Shown here one piece after another: positions 1 through 6,565 of a stretch of DNA of 6,601 nucleotides (its first letter is position 1; each line of letters opens with the position of its first letter). Position numbers and translations under genes: made by a program. The DNA is taken from NCBI GenBank assembly GCA_009783865.1, contig WRCR01000232.1:1-6601 (forward strand). The letters run 5' to 3'. The notes beneath the pieces are model-generated. The model saw nothing but the letters and a program-made list of their open reading frames with translations, was not told the DNA's origin and ran no database searches. Source of the DNA: Planctomycetaceae bacterium. Lineage in GTDB: Bacteria > Planctomycetota > Planctomycetia > Pirellulales > Thermoguttaceae.

Positions 1-75
1 GAGCAGACACACCGCCATAGAGACGAGAAAGAGCGGCGATTTCCAAAGCGGTTTAGGAAGGTCGGAGTCGGTCAT
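1..75 (-). CDS. N-terminal fragment of an unidentified protein, probably membrane-anchored or exported (runs off left edge)
   Basis: Reading leftwards from the ATG at 75-73, the frame is open to the window edge and gives 25 residues: MTDSDLPKPLWKSPLFLVSM followed by AVCLL. The short polar N-terminus, then a Lys (residue 12), then an uninterrupted hydrophobic run from about residue 14, looks like the start of a transmembrane segment or signal anchor. A weak purine-rich stretch (GTGGA on the minus strand, around 84-88) lies 8-9 bases upstream of the ATG. The gene lies downstream of the DUF2461 gene on the same strand with a gap of about 95 bases, so co-transcription is possible. Only the N-terminus is visible and no family can be assigned. 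It could also be a chance open frame, although the composition is convincing. Confidence 0.5.
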   Translation of the reverse strand, partial: MTDSDLPKPLWKSPLFLVSMAVCLL

Positions 76-87
76 GATTTTATTCCA

Positions 88-113
88 CTGAAGTCACGGA
101 AGTACACGAAAGG
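88..113. repeat. Short degenerate tandem repeat, AAGTCACGG / AAGTACACG type
   Basis: Two adjacent imperfect units are visible: AAGTCACGG at 91-99 and AAGTACACG at 100-108, followed by AAAGG. The stretch lies in the gap between the partial gene at 1-75 and the DUF2461 gene. From general familiarity, 'CACGGAAGTACACGG'-like strings recur in intergenic DNA of many environmental bacterial genomes. Here only about two units are present, so the repeat call rests on local similarity plus that recollection. No function is evident. Confidence 0.4.
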
Positions 114-170
114 AATTATAAATGAAAAAGTGAGAGAGTGAAAGAAGTGTCTTTTGCTAACACAGCGGAC

Positions 171-872
171 TCACTCTATTGCCCGCCAGAGAAAATCATA
201 TAGCGGCTTGAGCAATAAAAATTTGTCGATAATGAAGTCCGGCAACTTGCCGCTGTAAAGTGTCTTATCCGGTTCATAATAACCGACAACCGCAAATGTT
301 TTGCTCTGATACCATGGGTGAATTTCCTTCCGATGTTTGCACGGCAGCGGACGTTTATATTGTTCCGCTTCGAGTTGCATTGCGCTGTTCCGGCGAATCG
401 GTTTGATTATTTCCCAAAATTGCTGCGGCGAACTGTCGAGCAGTTGCCGGAAATTGCGCATCGTTGCCGCATTTGCCTGATACATTCCCATTCCCGCCAT
501 GTATTGGGTAGCCGTTATCTCGAAAAAGAAGACCGGCGTTTCCGTCCAGCATTCGGCATTGCGCTTGAACGCAATCCACACATTCGGACGATACGGCGTT
601 TTGTTATGCGAAAACCTCGTATCCCGATAAATCCGCGAAACTGTCCGCCGCGTATCGGTTATTATCAATGGGTCGAGTTCCTGCACCATCGGCGCAAGTT
701 CAAGCGCAAGTTGTTTGAAAGGTTCAGCAACGAATTGAACGTACTCCTTTTTATGTTCCGTGAACCATTCCCGATTATTGTTTTTGTCCAACTGCCGAAA
801 GAAATCCAAGGTATTCGGCGTAAAACCGGCAAAACGGGTTTTTGAAGATTCGTGTTTAATTTTTTCCGGCAT
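171..872 (-). CDS. DUF2461 (TIGR02453) family protein, function unknown
   Basis: The 233-residue product matches the DUF2461 family in length and motif order. These are FTPNTLDFFRQL (17-28), NNREWF (32-37), the RIYRDTRFS block (80-88) followed by KTPYR (91-95), and an aromatic-rich middle (WTETPVFFFEI, about 109-119). There is no signal peptide or membrane segment, so it is predicted to be cytoplasmic. The family is widespread in bacteria and no biochemical role is established; the conserved Arg/Asp/Lys block suggests a charged binding surface, which is inference. The ATG at 872-870 is kept because the family's conserved N-terminal motif follows within about 15 residues. No convincing Shine-Dalgarno sequence precedes it: the upstream bases on the minus strand are CATAAAAAA. 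The gene is divergent from the exported protein starting at 973. The protein looks full length and intact. Confidence 0.9.
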   Translation of the reverse strand: MPEKIKHESSKTRFAGFTPNTLDFFRQLDKNNNREWFTEHKKEYVQFVAEPFKQLALELAPMVQELDPLIITDTRRTVSRIYRDTRFSHNKTPYRPNVWIAFKRNAECWTETPVFFFEITATQYMAGMGMYQANAATMRNFRQLLDSSPQQFWEIIKPIRRNSAMQLEAEQYKRPLPCKHRKEIHPWYQSKTFAVVGYYEPDKTLYSGKLPDFIIDKFLLLKPLYDFLWRAIE

Positions 873-972
873 TTTTTTATGGTTGTGTTAAATATAGAAT
901 TGCATCAGGACGGAAAAGAATATAAAATGATTATAGTTTAATTACTTTGCTAGAGCAACACAGAGGTATCCG
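873..972. promoter_or_regulatory. Divergent intergenic region with probable promoters for both flanking genes
   Basis: This 100-bp AT-rich gap separates two divergently transcribed genes and must hold, or overlap, both start signals. On the plus strand, TTGCAT (900-905) and TATAAA (921-926) could be -35/-10 elements, but the 15-bp spacing is short. On the minus strand, TATATT (complement of 891-896) is a possible -10 for the DUF2461 gene, with no good -35. The Shine-Dalgarno for the plus gene is AGAGG at 962-966, six bases before the ATG. No clear operator palindrome was found. The location is solid, but the exact promoter boxes are tentative. Confidence 0.35.
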
Positions 973-3435
973 ATGCGTTTAATCGTTTTATCATTATCGT
1001 TTTTACTGTTCACTACTGCTGCGTTTGCCGCACCGCTTGCTGTGTCGATAGATAAGCAGGAGCAAATCGAACAATACTTATTAAATGCGGTACCGAACGC
1101 AGAAAATTTCGTCAAGCGGCTGGTTAAAGACGGCGAAGCAAAACCGTGGGATAATCTCGGTGTCCGTTCACTCATTGAAAACAGTACCATCATCGTTTTC
1201 GCTAATTTTTGTTTGCCGGAAGACAAACGCCCGAACCTCCGGCAGATTCTTCCGCTTCTTCAACTTGCCGAAGAGATGCAGGATAAGAATCCCGAAAGCA
1301 GAACCTTCGGTAATTTCCGCTGGTATTGGAGAACGCCGGAAGTCACCGACCGGAACGCCGTTGAATTCGTTTCCAATCTGACGATACCGATTTGGCTTGA
1401 ATGTAAAGAACTGCTTCCGCCGGAAATTAAAACCGTTTTGGAACGGTTGATGCAGCGCAGTGTTGACGGCTGTATAAATCACAACGTCCGTCCTGATTAC
1501 ACGAACATTGCACTGTACAACACCGTTCATTTAATTTTGCTGGGACAAATCTTTGACCGCCCCGATGCAATAAAAGAAGGCGAAAAACGGCTGCAAGCAC
1601 TGCTCTTTCATTTTTGGGACCACGGAATTTTTGAATACAACAGTCCGACTTATTACACCGTTGATTTAAGCGCGCTGCAACTCGGTAACAGATACGTGAA
1701 AAGCGAATCAACTCGTCAGGCACTTCAAACGCTGCTCGAATTGTTTTACACCGACCTTACCTTGACTTGGTACACGCCTTCGCAGCGTCTCGGAGGACCG
1801 CAAAGCAGAACGTACAATTATCTTTACGGAACGGGCGGTATTTCACTTTACGCCGGCAGTATCGGACTATGTCCGCTCAATCCGAAAGAAACCGGTATTG
1901 AACGTCTGAACGTTATCCTGGGGAATTACAAGCCGAAAGCAAACATTGCGAAATTAAACAACACCTATCCGCGTTTGATAAACCAACGCTGGGGCGGCAA
2001 TTACAGCCAATGGTTCACCTTGTACGTTTTGAAGGATATTGCGCTGGGAACTTCCGGCGCGGCATATCGGGGGGCAAGACAGCACATGCCGCTCACCGTT
2101 GACTTAGCGGACTTTGAAACGATTCCCGCAGAGTTGCAAACACAACTGCTGCCGCGAAATTATTTTATCGCCGACGGTCGCGAAGACCCTTACGGCAATA
2201 AAAAATATCCGACTTCTACCGCCGGTCATCAAAAAGCACTGCACATGGAAGCGTTCTGGCTCGGTGCGCAGCGGACGGTTGACGCACTCGGACTTTCGAT
2301 TCACACGCCGGAAACATTGAACGACCCCGTTTTAACAAACGTGCAGTCGCACTTTGTTCTTCGGAAACCGGATGCCGTTTTTATCAACGGAAAGAAAACG
2401 GACATCACTTCAACGCCGGTGCTGCTTGAAAACAATGCTGCCGTTTTGAAATACGGACAGCGGGCAATCGGGATTCGTGTTCCTTGGACGCGGGACAAAG
2501 ACGGGCAATCGCCGTCTGCATACTTCGTTGATGACGGCAATACATTCGGCGTGATTCGTTTGACCGTTGACCATTGGGGACACTTTGATATGCAAGACCG
2601 TCCGCCGGTTTCATACGACGGATTGAAAGCACCTACCGGTGCAGCAATTTGGGTGCGTATCGGTTCGCAACACGAAACGGAACGGCAATTCACGGACTTC
2701 TGTGTCAAGTTCGCTTCAGCGAAAATCGAGGAATTGAACGTAAACGGTGCGAACGTTTCCATTCGGGTGGAAGGCGTGGACGGAAGCGTTGCCGTGAAAG
2801 GGACAGGGCTTGACAACACCGGCAATCAAAAAGGGAAAGTCGGTTCTTTCACTGTTAGTGTAGAACCGGAGATAATGGAAAACGGTATTCTCGAAGTCAA
2901 CGGGATAGAAATCGGCAGACCGCTGCTTGAACTGATACCGAAAATTGCTGTATACTCTGCTGGAACGCAGGTGCACGAACCCGTTAAAATTGATGCCGAA
3001 GGTACATATTGGGAAGCGGAAGACGGCGTTTCGTTTTCCGATGATTTGGTTTTGAAAGACGAAAATGCTTCCGGCGGTAAAGCAGTTATTATCAACTCCG
3101 AATATCGTTGGGATTTGGATATTGCGGAAGACGGCGAATACTATCTTTGGGCGAGAGTGTTTGCATTTGACCCGGAAAGCGATTCATTTTTTGTTTCTAT
3201 TGCGGAGAAGCGGGAAAATTCCCGGCGTTCAGTGGGGCAGGAATTGGGCGACTGGCACATCGGTTCAGGGAAGGATTGGCGTTGGGTTTCTTTCAAAATC
3301 GGTCCCAGTGCGAAAGCTGCTTTGCCGCTGCATTTGCAGAAAGGACAATGGCAGTTGTTTTTGCGTCCTCGTGAAATAAACGGACGTGTTGATAAATTGT
3401 TTTTGACTAAAGACCCGAAAGCAAAGCCGGAGTGA
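973..3435 (+). CDS. Large exported protein: alpha/alpha-toroid-like body (possible polysaccharide lyase/heparinase-like) with C-terminal CBM-like domain
   Basis: The 820-residue product begins with a typical Sec signal peptide: a basic start, hydrophobic core LIVLSLSFLLF, and probable cleavage after AFA at residue 19. It is therefore predicted to be periplasmic or secreted. Residues about 25-320 look mostly helical, with FGNFRWYWR (112-120), NHNVRPDYTNIALYNTVH (159-176 region onward) and EYNSPTYYTVDLSAL (221-235). The 'EYNSPTYY' style recalls alpha/alpha-toroid polysaccharide lyases and heparinase II/III-like proteins, but no catalytic set can be assigned with confidence. Residues about 450-660 look beta-rich, as in the sandwich domains that follow such toroids. 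Residues 678-815 (TYWEAEDGVSF, then GEYYLWARVFAFDPESDSFF, then GKDWRWVSF, then GRVDKLFLTKDP) resemble a CBM6/CBM35-like jelly roll. The start is supported by the signal peptide and by AGAGG six bases upstream. It is probably a glycan-active or glycan-binding protein. The reading frame is intact. A non-catalytic adhesin-like role is also possible. Confidence 0.85.
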   Translation: MRLIVLSLSFLLFTTAAFAAPLAVSIDKQEQIEQYLLNAVPNAENFVKRLVKDGEAKPWDNLGVRSLIENSTIIVFANFCLPEDKRPNLRQILPLLQLAEEMQDKNPESRTFGNFRWYWRTPEVTDRNAVEFVSNLTIPIWLECKELLPPEIKTVLERLMQRSVDGCINHNVRPDYTNIALYNTVHLILLGQIFDRPDAIKEGEKRLQALLFHFWDHGIFEYNSPTYYTVDLSALQLGNRYVKSESTRQALQTLLELFYTDLTLTWYTPSQRLGGPQSRTYNYLYGTGGISLYAGSIGLCPLNPKETGIERLNVILGNYKPKANIAKLNNTYPRLINQRWGGNYSQWFTLYVLKDIALGTSGAAYRGARQHMPLTVDLADFETIPAELQTQLLPRNYFIADGREDPYGNKKYPTSTAGHQKALHMEAFWLGAQRTVDALGLSIHTPETLNDPVLTNVQSHFVLRKPDAVFINGKKTDITSTPVLLENNAAVLKYGQRAIGIRVPWTRDKDGQSPSAYFVDDGNTFGVIRLTVDHWGHFDMQDRPPVSYDGLKAPTGAAIWVRIGSQHETERQFTDFCVKFASAKIEELNVNGANVSIRVEGVDGSVAVKGTGLDNTGNQKGKVGSFTVSVEPEIMENGILEVNGIEIGRPLLELIPKIAVYSAGTQVHEPVKIDAEGTYWEAEDGVSFSDDLVLKDENASGGKAVIINSEYRWDLDIAEDGEYYLWARVFAFDPESDSFFVSIAEKRENSRRSVGQELGDWHIGSGKDWRWVSFKIGPSAKAALPLHLQKGQWQLFLRPREINGRVDKLFLTKDPKAKPE

Positions 3436-3446
3436 TGTTATATTTA

Positions 3447-3514
3447 GCCGGTACTCCGGCGGGAACCCGCAAGTTTCGGCGGAGTACCGCCTACACTTGC
3501 GGCTCTGTTCCCGC
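3447..3514. repeat. Interlocked inverted-repeat element between convergent genes
   Basis: Arm A (CGGTACTCCG, 3449-3458) is perfectly complementary to A' (CGGAGTACCG, 3480-3489). Arm B (GCGGGAACCCGCAAGT, 3459-3474) is complementary to B' (3495-3514) apart from a 4-base CTCT insertion. The order is A-B-A'-B', not the nested order of a simple hairpin. Each block also folds on itself: GCCGG-TACT-CCGGC (3447-3460), GCGGG-AA-CCCGC (3459-3470), GGCGG-AGTA-CCGCC (3478-3491) and GCGG-8nt-CCGC (3499-3514). The element fills the 82-bp gap between two genes that converge on it, so it could act as a bidirectional transcription stop or RNA 3'-end protector. No T-tract follows on either strand, so it is not a classical intrinsic terminator. 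A dispersed REP-like element is the main alternative. The pairing is seen directly; the role is inferred. Confidence 0.75.
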
Positions 3515-3533
3515 TACTCACCTCTCGCTGCTC
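3508..3533 (-). repeat. G-rich degenerate repeat overlapping the stop codon of the HzsA-like gene (copy 1)
   Basis: Read on the minus strand, this stretch is GAGCAGCGAGAGG followed by TGAGTAGCGGGAA. It closely resembles the plus-strand right end of the window: GAGCAGCGAGAGG matches GAGCAGGGAGTGG (6570-6582) at 11 of 13 positions, and GGTGAGTAGCGGGAA matches GGTGAGTGGCGGAA (6588-6601) with one substitution and one deletion. The repeat contains the TGA stop and the last four codons (SSER) of the HzsA-related gene and abuts the inverted-repeat element at 3447-3514, with which it may form one unit. Confidence 0.5.
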
Positions 3534-6328
3534 AAAGCAGCACTTGCCGGTTCCTGAAATCTTTCCGGCAAACTGCGCGACCGAACCTCTTCAAACGTAA
3601 CAACCGGACGATACAGCGGATGTCCTTCAAACCTCGCATGCAGCCGACCGAAATACGAAGGATGATATTGACAATTCACGTCAAGCCAATTCGTCAACAT
3701 AAGTTTCTCCGCCGACGAAAGTTTCAAGTCCGCATGGTCACTGCGAAGTTTCGCAGCATAACGATTGACAGCAGGAACATCAAGCGTTGTCTTGTCCCAG
3801 CCGAATATCATTGCCGCAAGCGGACTCGACAAGGCACCTGAATGATACGGCGGAATGTACTCAATGCCGTTCATTGCAGCATCTTCGTCCCGATACCTGC
3901 GGTTGCCGAGTAATTGCCCTTCTGCTTTCGACAAAGCAATCAGCGAGTTATACGAAACACTGTAAGTTGCTGCCGCTTCACCTCGAAGGTCAAGTTTGCC
4001 TTCCGTTTTCTGTCCGCCGTGACATTCAACGCAATGCCGGTCAAGAATCGGTTGAATCTGCCGGTTATAATCGAACACAATTTGTGCTTGTTCTTGTGTC
4101 ATCTGCGGAGCAGGAATTGACGCAGCCCGCAGCAGCCCTTTCGGCACAGCAGCGTTGTTCTGCGATGCCATCATATCCGGCGTTTCGTGGCAGCCGATGC
4201 AACTGCGCGTCTCACCGGGACGATAATTCACGTAAGTCCGTTCCGTTTGAATCGCACAGTAATTCTCGTCAAGTGCCTGAAAGTAAATCGCTCTATCCGC
4301 TGGTACAAGAAAATGCGCACTGCCGTCTTTTTCGACTGGTACAATACCGTGCTGAATCTTCACACTCAACAAGCCGTTGCCTATTGCACTATGAGCGTGA
4401 GTAGTCCCGGCATGGTCATCGCCGTAATTCTTTCTGGCTGACCAAGAACGCGGAACCTGTTCGATAACACGAATGTATTTCACTTCGCCGCGTTTGACAC
4501 CGTCCATTCCGGTGTAAATATCCGTTACAACACAGCGGGCAAGACCCTGCGCTGCTAACTCGGCATCGACTGCTGCCGGCGGCTGCGGCTGCGGTTTCGT
4601 CCGTGCAGCAAGCGGAAAAGGATGCCAAAGCGAAACACTGCTGTCTTTCAATAGCGGGGTCTCTTTGCCGTTTTCGTCAAGCAGCGCAAGTTCATAACCG
4701 GCGGGTTCATTCCATTCCAGTCCTTTCGGCTTGTATGAAACGAGAAATTCCGAAGCGGAAAGCGGATACGGATTGCGGAATAACCGACCCGGCTTGCCCG
4801 TCATATCATGAATCCACTTTCCGTCTTCACCCTTGAAATGAAAACCGTTGTGATGAAAAGTTGCAACATCATCGGTAATGTACTTCATTGCGTCAATACT
4901 TCGGATGTTTTTCGCAGTATCGACCAGTATAATAGTTCCAAGCGAGTTGTTAGGACAGCAGTGCGACGCTCCGAGCATTACGATTTTATTCGGCTCATTG
5001 GGAACAGCACGCGCCTGTATCATTGTTTCGGGAAACGAAATCGAGTTGCCGTACACTTCGGCTGACGCTGTGCCGTCGGCGTTCATACTCCAAAGCGATT
5101 TAGCGTTGCCCGCAGATTTGTCAACGTATTCCCAGCGATGATACAAGATACGTCCATCGGAAAGTATAGTCGGTGTTGCCTCACTGAGTGGGCTGTATGA
5201 CAAAGCCGTCATCTCACTGCCGTCTGCATTCATTCGATACAGATTTTTGACCGTGAATGAATCGCTGGAGTCGCAGAGAACGCTGAATTGACAACGGGTT
5301 GTTATGAAAGCAATACCGCCGTCAGGAAGATAACAGGGGTCCATATCATCGGTTCCATGATGATAACCGCGGCGGTATTTCTTGACAAGTTCCGCTTCGT
5401 CTTCTTGCGGAAAGGTTAACTGCCGCAGTCCGCTGCCGTCAACATTGACTTCGTAAATCCGATAACCGTCATCGGGACCTTTCTTGAAGTCGAAGACGAT
5501 TTTCTTACCGTCAAAGGACAAGTCGAACCAGTTGACGACACCGGTTTTCGTCAATTCCGGTGCGATTTCGCGGACGCTGCCGGTTTTCAAGTTCACGGCG
5601 CAAAGTCCGCCGCCGGGCATCCAGCGGCTGTTGAGATATTCCGTATAAACGTGATTGCCGTTGAAGGTCAATCGGCGGATGAAGAGCAGTTCTTCGATTC
5701 CTTTGTCGAGCAGTTGTTTGGCGGCATCGGCGTTGAGTTGAAACTTCGTTTCGGCAGCAGACGGCACTACCGGCACCGGCGGTGCAGGCGGATTAGGACG
5801 GTAGTTCTTCGTGTACTCTTCAATGGTAGGAAACGGTACCGGCGCATTGCGGATTTGAAAGACGACGGTGCCGCGACCGGAGACAGTATCGAGACCAACT
5901 TTCGTTTCAAATCGAGTGTATTTTCCGTCAAGTTTGAATTGCAGTATTGATGGAGCATGCGCCCAGAAGCCGAAACGGATTGCTTCACCGGCGATAGACA
6001 GCGGATTGTCTCGATGATTTTTATCGATGAGCAGAGTTCCCCAACCGGTTTTGGCAGTGATAGGTTTGAGTGTTGTGAGCCGCACAGCGTTTCCTTCGGC
6101 ATCGTAGAGAGTGGGTTCGCCCCAGATTGCTTGGTCACTGTCGTATGAATCGCCGCCGTAAGTCGCGATTAGATAAAGGTCGGCAACACCGCTGACATCA
6201 ACTTTCAATGTGAGCGGTTTGTCGTTTGCCTTGACCAGTTTTGTGTCAACCGGTTCAAAAGCGGAAACGGTACCGTGAAACAGTACGAAACAGATACAGC
6301 AAATAATTGCGGAAAATAAACGTCTCAT
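3518..6328 (-). CDS. HzsA-related di-heme protein: NPCBM domain, PD40 beta-propeller, HzsA-middle-like region and cytochrome c domain
   Basis: The 936-residue product has a signal peptide (core FSAIICCICFVLF, likely cleavage after VSA at residue 23), so it acts outside the cytoplasm. Residues about 35-162 match NPCBM carbohydrate-binding modules, with FGFWAHAPS (119-127), LDGKYTRFETKVGLD (133-147) and GRGTVVFQI (151-159). A Pro-rich linker (177-190) follows. Residues about 210-570 form a TolB/PD40-like propeller, with DGYRIYEVNVDGSGLRQLTF (287-306), LYRMNADGSEM (363-373) and LWSMNADGT (412-420). Residues about 595-715 resemble the hydrazine synthase alpha middle domain and end in the heme c motif CIGCH (710-714). 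A second motif, CVECH (766-770), sits in a cytochrome c-like C-terminus ending near WLDVNCQY (881-888). The ATG at 6328 is chosen over an in-frame ATG at 6520 because AAAGGAG lies six bases upstream and a signal peptide follows. It probably transfers electrons or binds a glycan or small molecule; the true reaction is unknown. It converges on the exported protein gene. Similarity to HzsA does not imply anammox. Confidence 0.88.
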   Translation of the reverse strand: MRRLFSAIICCICFVLFHGTVSAFEPVDTKLVKANDKPLTLKVDVSGVADLYLIATYGGDSYDSDQAIWGEPTLYDAEGNAVRLTTLKPITAKTGWGTLLIDKNHRDNPLSIAGEAIRFGFWAHAPSILQFKLDGKYTRFETKVGLDTVSGRGTVVFQIRNAPVPFPTIEEYTKNYRPNPPAPPVPVVPSAAETKFQLNADAAKQLLDKGIEELLFIRRLTFNGNHVYTEYLNSRWMPGGGLCAVNLKTGSVREIAPELTKTGVVNWFDLSFDGKKIVFDFKKGPDDGYRIYEVNVDGSGLRQLTFPQEDEAELVKKYRRGYHHGTDDMDPCYLPDGGIAFITTRCQFSVLCDSSDSFTVKNLYRMNADGSEMTALSYSPLSEATPTILSDGRILYHRWEYVDKSAGNAKSLWSMNADGTASAEVYGNSISFPETMIQARAVPNEPNKIVMLGASHCCPNNSLGTIILVDTAKNIRSIDAMKYITDDVATFHHNGFHFKGEDGKWIHDMTGKPGRLFRNPYPLSASEFLVSYKPKGLEWNEPAGYELALLDENGKETPLLKDSSVSLWHPFPLAARTKPQPQPPAAVDAELAAQGLARCVVTDIYTGMDGVKRGEVKYIRVIEQVPRSWSARKNYGDDHAGTTHAHSAIGNGLLSVKIQHGIVPVEKDGSAHFLVPADRAIYFQALDENYCAIQTERTYVNYRPGETRSCIGCHETPDMMASQNNAAVPKGLLRAASIPAPQMTQEQAQIVFDYNRQIQPILDRHCVECHGGQKTEGKLDLRGEAAATYSVSYNSLIALSKAEGQLLGNRRYRDEDAAMNGIEYIPPYHSGALSSPLAAMIFGWDKTTLDVPAVNRYAAKLRSDHADLKLSSAEKLMLTNWLDVNCQYHPSYFGRLHARFEGHPLYRPVVTFEEVRSRSLPERFQEPASAALSSER

Positions 6329-6334
6329 AGTTTT

Positions 6335-6341
6335 CTCCTTT
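6335..6341 (-). promoter_or_regulatory. Strong Shine-Dalgarno that fixes the start of the HzsA-related gene
   Basis: The minus strand reads AAAGGAG, then six bases, then the ATG at 6328. The match to the 16S anti-SD and the spacing are close to ideal. This decides in favour of the start that gives a signal peptide, against the in-frame ATG 192 bases further upstream, which has no such site and would bury the signal peptide behind 64 residues. Confidence 0.85.
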
Positions 6342-6349
6342 GATGGTGA

Positions 6350-6378
6350 ATTGTAGCCAGAATTGCCGCTCAAATCAA
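6350..6378 (-). promoter_or_regulatory. Predicted sigma70-type promoter of the HzsA-related gene
   Basis: On the minus strand, TTGATT (complement of 6373-6378) and TACAAT (complement of 6350-6355) are separated by exactly 17 bases. The -10 matches consensus at 5 of 6 positions and the -35 at 4 of 6. Transcription would begin around 6343, giving a leader of only about 15 bases that just includes the AAAGGAG ribosome site. A second TACAAT lies further upstream (complement of 6503-6508) without a good -35. This is a prediction from sequence only. Confidence 0.5.
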
Positions 6379-6526
6379 GAGTTGCGAAGTGTTGACAAAC
6401 CGATTGAATCTTCCCCGGAAAGCGGCAGAACCACCTAACATCAAGCCCTAAATTAAAAAATTTTATCGACGTAACTGCTTGAAAACAAAACACTTCTGTA
6501 AATTGTATCATTTTGCACATGGTGAC

Positions 6527-6553
6527 TACCTATTTTAACGTTATTTTACCTAT
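6527..6553. repeat. Pair of TACCTAT direct repeats, 20-bp period
   Basis: TACCTAT occurs at 6527-6533 and again at 6547-6553, in an AT-rich stretch about 150 bases upstream of the predicted promoter of the HzsA-related gene. The 20-bp spacing is about two helical turns, which would suit a regulator binding one face of the DNA. Seven bases can recur by chance in AT-rich DNA, so this is a weak candidate operator. Confidence 0.2.
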
Positions 6554-6565
6554 CTTGACAATTAG

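Noticed and set aside
134..177. AGAGTGA (135-141) and TCACTCT (171-177) as a terminator hairpin after the DUF2461 gene
   Set aside because: It has only 7 AT-containing pairs, a loop of 29 bases, overlap with the stop codon and no following T-tract, so the stem is too weak to call.
318..845. 175-codon open frame on the plus strand
   Set aside because: It lies entirely antisense to the DUF2461 gene, which has clear family motifs. The translation is Arg/Phe-rich with no recognisable domain, as expected of a shadow frame.
2301..2825. 174-codon open frame on the minus strand
   Set aside because: It is antisense to the middle of the 820-residue exported protein, with no family motif or plausible start signal.
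3787..4404. 205-codon open frame on the plus strand
   Set aside because: It is antisense to the cytochrome c part of the HzsA-related gene, where the minus frame carries CxxCH motifs. The plus translation is low-complexity Ser/Arg/Cys-rich and has no ribosome site.
3518..6328. Evidence for anammox metabolism
   Set aside because: HzsA-related proteins occur outside anammox bacteria. Both heme sites here are standard CxxCH, and no hydrazine synthase or dehydrogenase partner genes are adjacent.
6329..6520. 64-residue N-terminal extension of the HzsA-related protein
   Set aside because: It places a normal signal peptide internally, lacks a ribosome site, and overlaps the predicted promoter.
6555..6560. 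Perfect TTGACA on the plus strand as a -35 box
   Set aside because: No -10-like hexamer lies 16-18 bases downstream; that stretch is the G-rich repeat.
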